DNA of 64,000 bases, taken from Halorhabdus amylolytica (GTDB taxonomy: Archaea; Halobacteriota; Halobacteria; Halobacteriales; Haloarculaceae). Shown here piece by piece: positions 18,557 through 27,202 of this stretch. The notes under the pieces were generated by a model that saw only the letters and a list, made by a program, of their open reading frames with translations, ran no database searches and was not told where the DNA came from. The stretch is from contig NZ_SPQG01000002.1 in the NCBI RefSeq assembly GCF_004944975.1, positions 344,212-408,211 on the forward strand, in the 5' to 3' direction. Both the position numbers and the translations under genes were made by a program. Positions within the stretch are counted from its first letter, which is position 1. Each line of letters begins with the position of its first letter.

Positions 18557-18628
18557 ATGATACCAGAAATGCGACTCCTGCGGGTACTGGTTGCGATCGA
18601 GACGACGACACTGGAGGTGTTCGCCTGA
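18557..18628 (+). CDS. 23-residue peptide ORF coupled to doxX
   Basis: A short frame beginning MIPEMRLLRVLVAIE ends in a TGA that overlaps the DoxX ATG (TGATG) in another reading frame. A TATA-like element at 18521-18530 lies about 30 bases upstream, so the mRNA would begin almost at this ATG. It may be a leader peptide that feeds ribosomes into doxX, or a small membrane-active peptide. Too short for sequence-family evidence. Confidence 0.35.
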   Translation: MIPEMRLLRVLVAIETTTLEVFA

Positions 18629-19044
18629 TGGCGATCACTGGCACCGAGGGGGCGATTCTCCTCGTCGGCCGCGTGCTGTTCGGGGCGGTCCTGGCGTTCA
18701 TGGGCCTGAATCACTTCCAGCAGCGCGAGACGATGACTGGCTACGCCGAGCACAAGGGGCTGCCCGCACCCGGCTTCTCGGTAATCGCGTCCGGTGTCGT
18801 CCTCGTCGCGGGCGGGCTCAGTATCGTCACCGGGATCTATCCGGTCGTCGGTGCTGTGGCGCTCGCCGGGTTCCTGCTCGTCGCAGCGGTCACGATGCAC
18901 GATTTCTGGGCGGTCCCCGAGGACCAGCACCAAGACGAGCTGACGCAGTTCCTGAAGAACGTCGTGATGGCCGGCGGGGCACTGATCGTCGCGGCAGTCG
19001 CCAGCCAGTCGTGGGCCTACAGCGTCGGTATCAGCGTCTTCTGA
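18628..19044 (+). CDS. DoxX family membrane protein
   Basis: 138 residues with four membrane spans. The DoxX pattern is seen in LLVGRVLFGAVLAFMGLNHF at the N terminus and FLKNVVMAGGALIVAA near the end. DoxX proteins are associated with quinone, thiosulfate or thiol-redox metabolism, but the exact reaction varies. The divergent HxlR regulator and the ring-cleaving dioxygenase about 1 kb away suggest a quinone or electrophile stress role here. Confidence 0.88.
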   Translation: MAITGTEGAILLVGRVLFGAVLAFMGLNHFQQRETMTGYAEHKGLPAPGFSVIASGVVLVAGGLSIVTGIYPVVGAVALAGFLLVAAVTMHDFWAVPEDQHQDELTQFLKNVVMAGGALIVAAVASQSWAYSVGISVF

Positions 19045-19075
19045 GTCGGATCGTGGCCGATTGGGACAGTTGCGA

Positions 19076-19543
19076 TCAATCCGATAGCACAGAATAGACG
19101 ATCCCGAGGACGATGCCATAGGCGGCGTGGCCGACGACGCTCTCGAGGGCTACGTTGGGAACGTTCGTCGTACCACCGCCGGACACCCAGATCGGCATCA
19201 CGACGGCCGCCAGCACCACCCAGACGACGAGCCCGTAGACGAGTCCGGCCACGCCGTTCTCCAGGTTGGTCGATAGCGTGTCGTCCAGTCCACCGAGTTC
19301 GATCACGGTGACGAAGGCGACGCCGAGGATGGCGGCGTGACTCATGTGGAGAGTCCAGCCGATCACGCCGCTCTCCGAGAATCCGTACAACCCGGGGATC
19401 GTCGACTCGAGGACGCCTGGCATCTCGATCGATAGCAACACACCGAAGACGAGCCCGCCCAGTAGGCCGCCGATCTCGCCACCCTGCCACGGTTGTAGTC
19501 CTGCACGTAACGTGTCCGTTCTGTTCCCTTCGGTCGTACTCAT
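19076..19543 (-). CDS. Conserved haloarchaeal four-span membrane protein
   Basis: 155 residues. A short polar N terminus (MSTTEGNRTDTLRAGLQPW) is followed by four hydrophobic segments (GGLLGGLVFGVLLSI; AAILGVAFVTVIEL; AGLVYGLVVWVVLAAVVMPIW; GHAAYGIVLGIVYSVL). His residues in or near the membrane segments (TLHMSHAAI, VVGHAAYG) could bind metal or haem, but this is speculation. It converges with DoxX, 31 bases from its stop. No function assigned. Confidence 0.72.
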   Translation of the reverse strand: MSTTEGNRTDTLRAGLQPWQGGEIGGLLGGLVFGVLLSIEMPGVLESTIPGLYGFSESGVIGWTLHMSHAAILGVAFVTVIELGGLDDTLSTNLENGVAGLVYGLVVWVVLAAVVMPIWVSGGGTTNVPNVALESVVGHAAYGIVLGIVYSVLSD

Positions 19544-19666
19544 ACGACCCGATTTTCAGCCAAGGATGATAATAATTCACCCTGATAGTATGCTCGACGT
19601 ACAAATACGCGGGCGCTATAGTGGATTCGGTCCCATACCCGTCCCAATCGGCGGTTCAGGGACGCT

Positions 19667-20596
19667 TCAACTGTCAGTTGACAGCGGCGGCAATCCGTCT
19701 TCGATCTCTTCTCGACGACCCTCCAGCCACTCGGGGAGGACCAGCCGTTCCCCGAGCGTTTCGAGATCCTCGTCGACTGTGTAACCCGGACCTTCAGTGG
19801 CATACTCGAAGAGGACGCCCCCCGGCGTCCGGGTGTAGACTGATTCAAACCACTTTCGGTCGATGATCTCTGTCGGACGCAATCCGAAGCGCTGGAGTTC
19901 CTCACGCCAGTCAGCTTGATCCTCGCTCGTGACGCGGAAGGCGACGTGATGGATCGTGCCTGCGCCCGGTCGCCCGTCGGCCACGTCAGGACCGTCGAGC
20001 AACTCGACAACGTATCCCAGGTCACCGTCGGCCTCGTAGCGGAGTCGAGTCCCTTCGGTTCCCGTCCGTTCGTAGCCCATCGTCTCCAGCAGGCGTTCGG
20101 TCGCGGCTGTGTCCCCAAGGGCGAGTGTCACGCCGTAGAAGCCGCGGATCGCATACTCTGGGGGTACCGGTCCGTCCGGCGGATCGCCCGCCGGGGCCTC
20201 GGCGACGCCGACCAGTTCCAGCGGGAGGCCGTCGGGATCCTCGAACGGGAGGACCGTCTCGCCGAAGCGCTCGCGCGGTTCGTCGGCGTCGACGCCCGCC
20301 TCGGCCAGGCGATCAATCCAGTAATCGACGGCGTCGGCAGGGATCAGGAACTGCGTCGTGCTGACCTGGCCGGTCCCAACTCGCCCCTGCCGTGCCCCGG
20401 GGTACGGGAAGAAGGTCATGCTGGTCCCGGGCGATCCCGAGCGGTCGCCATAGAAGAGGTGATAGACCGAGGCGTCGTCCTGGTTGACGCTGCGCTTGAC
20501 CACCCGCAGGCCGAGTGTCTCTGTGTAGAACTGCAGGTTCTCGCCGGGATCGCTCCCGATAGCGGTCACGTGATGAATTCCGGGGATATCGCGCAT
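19667..20596 (-). CDS. VOC-family ring-cleaving dioxygenase (MhqO/MhqA-like)
   Basis: 309 residues made of two vicinal-oxygen-chelate modules, starting MRDIPGIHHVTAIGSDPGENLQFYTETLGLRVVKRSVNQDD. Metal ligands fit H9 and a later His in GTIHHVAFRV, with a Glu in GGVLFEYATEGPG. Homologues open hydroquinone-type aromatic rings and protect against quinones. Its proximity to HxlR and DoxX supports that role. It ends with a long low-structure tail (LPEWLEGRREEIEDGLPPL). Divergent from the HtrA gene. Confidence 0.88.
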   Translation of the reverse strand: MRDIPGIHHVTAIGSDPGENLQFYTETLGLRVVKRSVNQDDASVYHLFYGDRSGSPGTSMTFFPYPGARQGRVGTGQVSTTQFLIPADAVDYWIDRLAEAGVDADEPRERFGETVLPFEDPDGLPLELVGVAEAPAGDPPDGPVPPEYAIRGFYGVTLALGDTAATERLLETMGYERTGTEGTRLRYEADGDLGYVVELLDGPDVADGRPGAGTIHHVAFRVTSEDQADWREELQRFGLRPTEIIDRKWFESVYTRTPGGVLFEYATEGPGYTVDEDLETLGERLVLPEWLEGRREEIEDGLPPLSTDS

Positions 20597-20767
20597 GATT
20601 GTCTTTGGTCGGGTAACGGGATAGCCGTTCTGGCAGGGGAAATTTTCCGTCTGCGGGATCCCGTGTTGGTTCGAAACACTCTCGAATGTGACACCAGATC
20701 ACGTCGAATTGCGCCCCACGTACAACCACAAAACACAGACCGGTCCCGACGGTAGTGATCGACGACG

Positions 20768-21895
20768 ATGTCCGAGGAGACAACCACTCGCCGTCGGTTT
20801 CTCCACCTCGGGGGTATCGCTCTCTCAGCCGGACTCGCTGGCTGTGACACCGCCCTGTCAGCCCCGGATTCTAACGCCTCTCGAACGTCGTCCGCGTCAG
20901 ATTCGAGTGCCGGGACGGGCAGATCGTCGTCGACAGATGCCCGGTCTCAGGCCGACGGGAGCGTCTACACGCGAGTGTATCGGGACACCATCCCGTCGGT
21001 GGTGCTGGTCCGAACGGATCGGGGTCAGGGAACCGGCTTTCTGTACGACGACACGCACGTCGTGACGAACGCCCACGTCGTCAGCGATACGTCGTCCGTG
21101 CAACTCCGCTTTCAGGAGGGTACGTGGCGCGAAGGCGCCGTAAGGGGCACGGACGTCCACGCCGACCTCGCGGTCGTCGTCGCCGACAGCGTTCCCGGGT
21201 CGGCCGAGCCACTCCCGCTCGTCCGGGAGGCCCCCGTCATCGGGCAGGAAGTCGTCGCCATCGGCAACCCGTACAACCTCGACGGGTCGCTCACTTCCGG
21301 AATCATCAGTGGCCTCGACCGCCTGATCCCGTCGCCATCGGGCTACCGGATCCCGGACGCCATCCAGACCGACGCTGCGGTGAACCCGGGCAACAGCGGC
21401 GGGCCGCTGATGTCGCTTTCCGGCCAGGTCGTCGGCGTCGTCAACTCCAAACAGGGCGACAACATCGCGTTCGGAATCTCGGCTGCCCTCGCCGAACGCG
21501 TCGTCCCGGAGTTGATCGAATCCGGGGAGTACGAACACGCGTACATGGGCGTCACACTGGAGAACGTGACGCCCGCGATCGCCAGGGCGAACGACATGAG
21601 CGACCCGCGCGGCCTTTTGATCGTCCGGGCTGTCCGTGGCGGGCCCGCCGATGGGGTCCTCCAGCCGAGTGACATCGAGTTCGTCAACGGTTCGCGTCTA
21701 CCCGTCGGTGGCGACGTCATCCTCTCGGTCGACGGGGTCGAGATGACCTCCTTCGAGGACCTGGCGAGTTACCTCGCGCTGCAGACCCGGCCCGGCGACA
21801 CGATCCAGGTACGGATCCTCCGGGACGGCTCGGAACAGACCGTCGAGATGAAACTGATCGCCCGGCCCGAACGCTCCCGATCGCCGCTGCAGTGA
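20768..21895 (+). CDS. HtrA/DegP-type serine protease, Tat-exported lipoprotein
   Basis: 375 residues. The N terminus TTTRRRFLHLGGIALSAGLAGC is a twin-arginine signal with lipobox (Cys26). A Ser/Thr/Asp-rich spacer follows, then the trypsin-like domain with triad His103 (VVTNAHVV), Asp133 (HADLAVV) and Ser210 (NPGNSGGPL). A single PDZ domain occupies residues ~256-365. It is likely anchored outside the membrane and degrades or refolds damaged surface proteins. Stand-alone plus-strand gene. Confidence 0.93.
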   Translation: MSEETTTRRRFLHLGGIALSAGLAGCDTALSAPDSNASRTSSASDSSAGTGRSSSTDARSQADGSVYTRVYRDTIPSVVLVRTDRGQGTGFLYDDTHVVTNAHVVSDTSSVQLRFQEGTWREGAVRGTDVHADLAVVVADSVPGSAEPLPLVREAPVIGQEVVAIGNPYNLDGSLTSGIISGLDRLIPSPSGYRIPDAIQTDAAVNPGNSGGPLMSLSGQVVGVVNSKQGDNIAFGISAALAERVVPELIESGEYEHAYMGVTLENVTPAIARANDMSDPRGLLIVRAVRGGPADGVLQPSDIEFVNGSRLPVGGDVILSVDGVEMTSFEDLASYLALQTRPGDTIQVRILRDGSEQTVEMKLIARPERSRSPLQ

Positions 21896-21985
21896 CCGCT
21901 CGGGTGCCGTCGTTCACAGCCACTGGATCCGGGCGACGTCACCGCGGCAATAGAACTTTTGATACCCCTCTTCGAACGTCGTGAC

Positions 21986-22339
21986 ATGACCGACGACGTA
22001 GACGTCGAACTAGAGGTCGAACTGGAGGTCGAGGTGAACGGGGAGGAACTAGAGATTGAACTCATCCAGCCCGACGAGGCACGAGCGACGCTCGAAACCG
22101 GCGACCTCGACATCGAAGTGGAGATCGAAGCCGACGTGAGCATCGATCGCCGATCCGGCACCGAGTCAGACGACGGGACGGACGATTCAGAAGACGAGGG
22201 TGTAGACGAGAACGAGTCGGAAGACGAGGAGGCGGAAACAGGGCTCTCGGAGACGGACGAGACGGACTCGAATCTCTCCAGGACGGCGGCCACCGAATCG
22301 AAGGAAACGGAGACGGACGAGTCCGACGACGGGGCGTAG
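21986..22339 (+). CDS. Highly acidic small protein, function unknown
   Basis: 117 residues from ATG 21986. The first ~50 residues alternate acidic and aliphatic residues (DVELEVELEVEVNGEELEIELIQ), which would form amphipathic beta strands. The rest is a Glu/Asp/Ser/Thr-rich tail, probably disordered. An AT-rich TATA-like stretch about 27 bases upstream supports this start over an ATG nine codons earlier. No family is recognised. The Ser-rich frame on the opposite strand is an antisense shadow of this composition. Confidence 0.55.
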   Translation: MTDDVDVELEVELEVEVNGEELEIELIQPDEARATLETGDLDIEVEIEADVSIDRRSGTESDDGTDDSEDEGVDENESEDEEAETGLSETDETDSNLSRTAATESKETETDESDDGA

Positions 22340-22426
22340 AGGGACGGGACGGAAGCGAGAGGCCGACGGTTTCGGGAGTCGCGCCGCGAAGAGTAGACGA
22401 CGGACCGACGATGTCCGAGAGGCGGG

Positions 22427-22888
22427 TCAGGTCGAGGACTCCTCGTCCATCAGTCGCTCCATCTCGCGTTCGAACTCCGCGTCGCTCAACTCGCCGTCGA
22501 CGTACTGTTCCTTGAGTCGCTGCTTCCGATCTTCGGTAGTCGGTTCGACCTTCTCGGAGACGTCGAACTGTCCCAACACGGGGTATTCGCGTTCGAGTCG
22601 CTCGACGAGTGCGACTAGTCGGTCGTCGCGGTGCAGCGACGTGTTCCGCAGGACCGAGACGACGGTCGCGACGAGGAACAGGCAGGCCAGGGTACCGAGA
22701 ACTACCGCGGCGACGACCCACTCGGCGGCCGCCCCGAGCATGGCCAGCAGCACGAACTCCTCGCCGTAGACGACGGCGTCGGCCGAGAGAGCGGACAGCG
22801 CGTCGAGCACTCCTACGAGGACGACCGCGAGCAACGCCACTCCGGTCAGTACGAACCCCCCGAAGTACAGCCAGTGTCGGGATGCCAT
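22427..22888 (-). CDS. SHOCT-domain membrane protein
   Basis: 153 residues with two membrane spans (GFVLTGVALLAVVLVGVL and VAAVVLGTLACLFLVATVVSVL). A cytoplasmic region ends in a SHOCT motif (RKQRLKEQYVDGELSDAEFEREMERLMDEE). SHOCT is a short helical tail found on many membrane proteins and thought to mediate oligomerisation. Function of this member is unknown. It precedes the FAH-family gene region but is separated by about 100 bases. Confidence 0.8.
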   Translation of the reverse strand: MASRHWLYFGGFVLTGVALLAVVLVGVLDALSALSADAVVYGEEFVLLAMLGAAAEWVVAAVVLGTLACLFLVATVVSVLRNTSLHRDDRLVALVERLEREYPVLGQFDVSEKVEPTTEDRKQRLKEQYVDGELSDAEFEREMERLMDEESST

Positions 22889-22986
22889 GTGCGGTGATGA
22901 GCAGGTCGATCAAAAAATAGACACGGAAATCGACCGTCCTCGCTGTCGGTACATCGCGAACGCTTTGTCTCCACTGTGAAACCCAG

Positions 22987-23760
22987 TCAGGGAATGTGGA
23001 TGCCGTGTTCCAGTGTCCCGATCCCTTCGATCTCTATCTCGACGCGATCCCCGTCCGCGAGCGGACCGACGCCCTCGGGTGTCCCGGTCGCGATCACGTC
23101 GCCCGGTTCCAAGGTCATGTATGCAGTGATCTCCTCGATCAGTTCGGGCACGGAAAAGACCATGTCCTCGCGATTGCCCGACTGTCGCGTCTCGCCGTTG
23201 ACGCGACATTCGATGGTCGCGTCCGTCGGAACCTCTTCGGGAGTAGCGAGGACGGGCCCCATCGGCGCGGCGTTGTCGAAGGCCTTCCCGCGGACCCAGT
23301 TGGTCTCGACGCGCTGGTCGTCGCGGTTGGAGATGTCGTTGAAGCAGGTGTAGCCTGCGATGACCTCCTCGGCGTCGTCGCCGTCGACGTTGTGACACGT
23401 TTCGCCGATTATCACTGCGAGTTCGGCCTCGTAGTCCAGCCGTTCTTTGTCCGGCAACAGCGAGACCGTCGAGCCGTGGCTGGCGACTGTGTTGGGCGGT
23501 TTGAGGAACAGTAGCGGGCGATCGGGAACGTCCGCGTCCTGTTCGTCGGCGTGATCGGCGTAGTTGCGGCCGATCGCGACGATCTTCGTCGGTTCGGCTG
23601 GTGGGAGTACGTCGACCGACTCTGCTGGATAGGTGTGTTCGTCCGTCGCGACCGTCTCCGGTTCCCCCAGTGCCGTCGTCACGTATTCCTGGCCGTCCTC
23701 GACGAGCCAGCGACCGCCACGGATCGTGCCCGTCGGGTCGCGAAAGCGGACGCGTTTCAT
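22987..23760 (-). CDS. Fumarylacetoacetate hydrolase family protein
   Basis: 257 residues from MKRVRFRDPTGTIRGGRW. The FAH core is clear: KIVAIGRNYADHADE, FLKPPNTVASHG, YEAELAVIIGETCHNV (acidic metal ligands Glu/Glu), and DVIATGTPEGVGPLADGDRVEIEIEGIG. Members hydrolyse or decarboxylate 2-oxo acids from aromatic degradation. The nearby ring-cleaving dioxygenase makes an aromatic pathway possible but not proven. The start is moved 52 codons inside the longer open frame, to the ATG that fits the family. Confidence 0.9.
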   Translation of the reverse strand: MKRVRFRDPTGTIRGGRWLVEDGQEYVTTALGEPETVATDEHTYPAESVDVLPPAEPTKIVAIGRNYADHADEQDADVPDRPLLFLKPPNTVASHGSTVSLLPDKERLDYEAELAVIIGETCHNVDGDDAEEVIAGYTCFNDISNRDDQRVETNWVRGKAFDNAAPMGPVLATPEEVPTDATIECRVNGETRQSGNREDMVFSVPELIEEITAYMTLEPGDVIATGTPEGVGPLADGDRVEIEIEGIGTLEHGIHIP

Positions 23761-23863
23761 GTCCCCCGCTATCGTGCCGGGCCTGTTAGCGTTTTCGACC
23801 CGGACCGACGCCGCTGGCCCTGGAGACGAACGGCTTTTGGCCAACCCAACGGTACGCTGGGAT

Positions 23864-24628
23864 ATGGACCTACTCGTCGTCGGTGCGGGGGAGATGGGAC
23901 GGTGGTTCGCCCGCACGCTCGACGATCACCTTGAGGATCGGCTTGCCGTCGCCTTCACCGACGTGGATCCCGCTGTCGCCCGCGCCGCAGCCGAAGCATT
24001 CGACAGTCGAGCGGTCGCTCCCGACACCGACGAGAGCTTCGACCTCGTCTGTGTGGCCGTCCCGATCCCGGCGACCGCCGACATGATCGAGACCCACGCA
24101 CCGAAAGCCAGGAAGGGGATCTGTGACCTCGCGGGCGTCATGGCCGATCCCGTCGCGGCGATGGCCGAGCACGCCCCCGACCGCGAGTGCGTGAGCTTCC
24201 ATCCGCTCTTTGCGCCGGCGAACGCGCCCGGGAACGTTCCGCTGGTCGCCGACGAATCGGGGCCAGTCACCGACCGCGTCCGCGCGGCGCTTTCGGCGGC
24301 CGGCAACGACCTCTTCGAGACGACATCGGCCGAACACGACGCGGCGATGGAGACCGTCCAGGCCCGTGTTCACGCCGCGATCCTTGCGTTCGGACTGGCC
24401 GCCGAGCCGGTCCCCGAGCGATTCCAGACGCCGATCTCTGCCACTCTCTTCGACCTCCTGGAGAGCGTGACCGGCGGGGAGGCCCGCGTTTACGCCGACA
24501 TCCAGGCCGCCTTCGAGGGTGCCGACGACGTGGCCGCGGCCGCCAAGCGACTGGCTGCAGCCGACGACGAGACGTTCGAGACACTGTACGAACAGGCCAC
24601 GCGCCGGAGTCACCCCGACGATGAGTGA
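23864..24628 (+). CDS. tyrA: Prephenate dehydrogenase (TyrA type)
   Basis: 254 residues. The Rossmann start MDLLVVGAGEMGRWFARTL (GxGxMG) binds NAD(P). Further family motifs are FHPLFAPANAPG and the helical dimer region with AEHDAAMETVQARVHAA. The enzyme oxidises prephenate to 4-hydroxyphenylpyruvate in tyrosine synthesis. Start ATG 23864 lies exactly before the Rossmann strand. It overlaps the next gene by 8 bases, an operon with the Rsm22-like methyltransferase. Confidence 0.88.
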   Translation: MDLLVVGAGEMGRWFARTLDDHLEDRLAVAFTDVDPAVARAAAEAFDSRAVAPDTDESFDLVCVAVPIPATADMIETHAPKARKGICDLAGVMADPVAAMAEHAPDRECVSFHPLFAPANAPGNVPLVADESGPVTDRVRAALSAAGNDLFETTSAEHDAAMETVQARVHAAILAFGLAAEPVPERFQTPISATLFDLLESVTGGEARVYADIQAAFEGADDVAAAAKRLAAADDETFETLYEQATRRSHPDDE

Positions 24629-26036
24629 CCAGCGACAGGCGATCGTGGATACGGCGAAGTACCTCCGGAACGTCCGGCCGGTCGATCCCGAGGAGATCCA
24701 GGAATACGTCGAGGGACAGCCCCACCCGGGCGTGATCAAGCGGACGTTACGGGAGGAAGCATTCGACCTGGGACTGCGCGAACGCGAGGACGGGACGTTC
24801 GTTCCCGCGCCGGAGGGCCCGCTCGATGCGTCGGTCGATCACGTCGAAGCGTTTCCCGAACGCTACGTTCGCGTTCTCGAGAACCTGCTCGTCGCCGAGT
24901 TCGGTGCCGGTTGGCCAGAGGGTGGGCCGGGCGATCGACTCCGCGCGCGGATCCGCGAGGTCAAGGCCGCCTACCTCGACGACGCGACCGTCGAGTACGA
25001 CTGTCTCACCGCCCTGGCCTACGCCGTCTATCATCTACCGGACTACTACGCCGTCGGGCAGTACGCCCTCGCTCCCTTGCTGGAAGACGATCGGGTCCCG
25101 TCCCAGCTTCGTGTTCTGGACGTTGGCGCAGGGGTCGGTGGCCCCGCGCTCGGACTGCTCGATATCGTCACCGGTGCCGGCGGAATCGTGGAGTATCACG
25201 CCGTCGAGCCCGGCGACGGCGCCGCGACGATCTTCGAAGAGATGCTCGTGCAGACGGGACCGAACGCCCACACGACGATCCACAGAGATCGCGCCGAAAC
25301 CTTCGAACCCGAGGGGGAGTTCGACCTGATCGTCTTCGCGAACGTCCTCGACGAACTGGATGACCCGGCGAGCGTCCTCAGCCGCTACGCGGACGCGCTT
25401 GCGGAGGACGGGTCGATCCTGGCTCTCTCTCCGGCGGATAGACGGACGGCGACCGGTCTCCGGGAAGTCGAACGCGCTGTCGAGGGCACCTACACGGTCT
25501 ATGCACCGACAGTCCGCCTCTGGTCAGAGGAGACGCCGTCCGGCGAGTGCTGGTCGTTCACCCGCAAGACCGACTTCGGCGTCCCACCCTTCCAGGGGCG
25601 TCTCGACGAAGCTTGCGACGATCCCGATCACGAACCCGGCGAGTTCGTCAACGTCGACGTCCAGTACGCCTACTCGATCCTCCGGAAAGACGACGAGCAA
25701 GCGATAGAATACGTACCTGATCAGTCTCGCATCGCCAGGATGGCCGACGCGGAGGGATACGTCACAGACAGGATCAACGTCGTGGGGATCAAGCTCAGCC
25801 CGGACCTGCGCGACGATCCCGACGCCAATCCGGTCTTTCTCGTCGGCGACGGCAGCGAGCGGATCGACCACTTCGCCGTGTTAACCCGCGAGTCCGTTCT
25901 CAACGAGGATCTTGCGGCGAGCGAGTACGGCGACCTTCTGTCCTTCGAGAACGTCCTGGCACTGTGGAACGACGACGAGGGCGCTTACAACCTGGTCGTC
26001 GAGGCCGAGACGGTCGTCGAGCGGATTCCAGTGTGA
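24621..26036 (+). CDS. Rsm22-type small-ribosome-associated SAM methyltransferase
   Basis: 471 residues from MSDQRQAIVDTAKYLRNVRP. The N-terminal helical region is followed by a class I methyltransferase domain with motif I LDVGAGVGGPAL and an acidic LIVFANVLDEL loop. The later CWSFTRKTDFGVPPF...FVNVDVQYAYSILRKD stretch resembles the Rsm22/METTL17 family, linked to small ribosomal subunit assembly. The metal-binding cysteines of mitochondrial members are mostly absent here. Translationally overlaps tyrA. Confidence 0.78.
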   Translation: MSDQRQAIVDTAKYLRNVRPVDPEEIQEYVEGQPHPGVIKRTLREEAFDLGLREREDGTFVPAPEGPLDASVDHVEAFPERYVRVLENLLVAEFGAGWPEGGPGDRLRARIREVKAAYLDDATVEYDCLTALAYAVYHLPDYYAVGQYALAPLLEDDRVPSQLRVLDVGAGVGGPALGLLDIVTGAGGIVEYHAVEPGDGAATIFEEMLVQTGPNAHTTIHRDRAETFEPEGEFDLIVFANVLDELDDPASVLSRYADALAEDGSILALSPADRRTATGLREVERAVEGTYTVYAPTVRLWSEETPSGECWSFTRKTDFGVPPFQGRLDEACDDPDHEPGEFVNVDVQYAYSILRKDDEQAIEYVPDQSRIARMADAEGYVTDRINVVGIKLSPDLRDDPDANPVFLVGDGSERIDHFAVLTRESVLNEDLAASEYGDLLSFENVLALWNDDEGAYNLVVEAETVVERIPV

Positions 26037-26117
26037 GGCCGGCTCGGACGCTGTATGGTCACTCGGCTCACGATCGAGCGAGGACAGCCTTTTGCCCGCC
26101 AGGACCGGAGACCGTCC

Positions 26118-26915
26118 ATGGACGAGGAGCCGACGATCCTACTGACCAACGACGACGGGATCGACAGCGTCGGCCTGGGCGCACTCTACGAGACACTTTC
26201 GACTATCGGCAACGTGACAGCTGTCGCGCCGGCCGACGACCGGAGTGCCGTCGGTCGATCGATCTCTTCGAACGTCGGGGTGAGCGAACACGAACTGGGC
26301 TACGCGATCGACGGGACGCCGGCAGACTGCGTCGTCGCCGGGCTGGAGGTTCTCGTTCCCGAAACGGACGTCGTCGTGGCCGGGTGCAACGACGGTGCCA
26401 ACCTCGGCGCGTACGTCCTCGGTCGGTCTGGCACGGTTAGCGCGGCCGTCGAAGCCACGTTCTTCGACGTCCCTGCCGTCGCTGTCTCGATGTACGTCCC
26501 CGTGCGGGACGACGAGAAGTGGGAGCCACTGACCGAGGAGCCAGCCTCCTACGCCAACGCGACCCGTGTGGCCCGCTATCTGGTCGAGCGCGCACCTGAA
26601 GCCGGTGTCTTCGAGCAAGCCGACTACCTCAACGTCAACGCGCCGCTCGCCGAGAACGGCGAGGCGACTGCGCCCATGGAGATCACGGAACCGTCCCACG
26701 TCTACGAGATGGGTGCGACCAGGGACGACGGGGAGATCGAACTCCACGACCGGATCTGGGAGTGGATGGCCGACGGGACCATCCCCGATCCCGATGGGAC
26801 CGATCGCCGAGCTGTCGTCGAGGGGCGAGTCAGCGTCTCGCCGCTGACTGCACCGCACACGACCGAACATCACGAAACGCTCGACTCGCTCGCGGACGGA
26901 TACGAAACCGAGTAA
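26118..26915 (+). CDS. surE: 5'/3'-nucleotidase SurE
   Basis: 265 residues. The SurE signature ILLTNDDGIDSVGLGAL holds the paired Asp metal ligands; the downstream loops APADDRSAVGRSI and VAGCNDGANLG complete the active site. The enzyme removes phosphate from nucleoside monophosphates in a metal-dependent reaction. ATG 26118 follows the upstream gene by 81 bases, and the protein starts five residues before the conserved strand. Confidence 0.92.
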   Translation: MDEEPTILLTNDDGIDSVGLGALYETLSTIGNVTAVAPADDRSAVGRSISSNVGVSEHELGYAIDGTPADCVVAGLEVLVPETDVVVAGCNDGANLGAYVLGRSGTVSAAVEATFFDVPAVAVSMYVPVRDDEKWEPLTEEPASYANATRVARYLVERAPEAGVFEQADYLNVNAPLAENGEATAPMEITEPSHVYEMGATRDDGEIELHDRIWEWMADGTIPDPDGTDRRAVVEGRVSVSPLTAPHTTEHHETLDSLADGYETE

Positions 26916-26963
26916 AGAAAGAAGAGTCCTCCGAGTAGAGAACGGAGAGAGCTCTCGGCCGCG

Positions 26964-27137
26964 TCAGTCCTTCATGTCCTGGAGTTTGTCCAGGAGTTCA
27001 TCCTGGGAAGCGTTGGCCTCGAAGCTGACCTCGCCGTCGTGGTCGGTCGCGTCGACGTCGACGCTCTCGCTGTCGTCGATGTCTGCCCCGCTGGCCTGGT
27101 TCTCCTGTTCGGATTCATCGTAGCTACCAAAGCCCAT
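26964..27137 (-). CDS. DUF5786 family small acidic protein
   Basis: 57 residues, MGFGSYDESEQENQAS at the N terminus and ASQDELLDKLQDMKD at the C terminus. It matches a small conserved haloarchaeal family with an MGFGSYDESEQ start, a variable acidic middle and a C-terminal amphipathic helix. Function is unknown. Well-formed ATG and TGA; located between surE and the HD-domain gene. Confidence 0.82.
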   Translation of the reverse strand: MGFGSYDESEQENQASGADIDDSESVDVDATDHDGEVSFEANASQDELLDKLQDMKD

Positions 27138-27202
27138 AACAATGGAATAGAGAACCCGGACGCCCTAAAACCGTCCGGTGTCCGATCCGGGAGCTGACCG
27201 CC

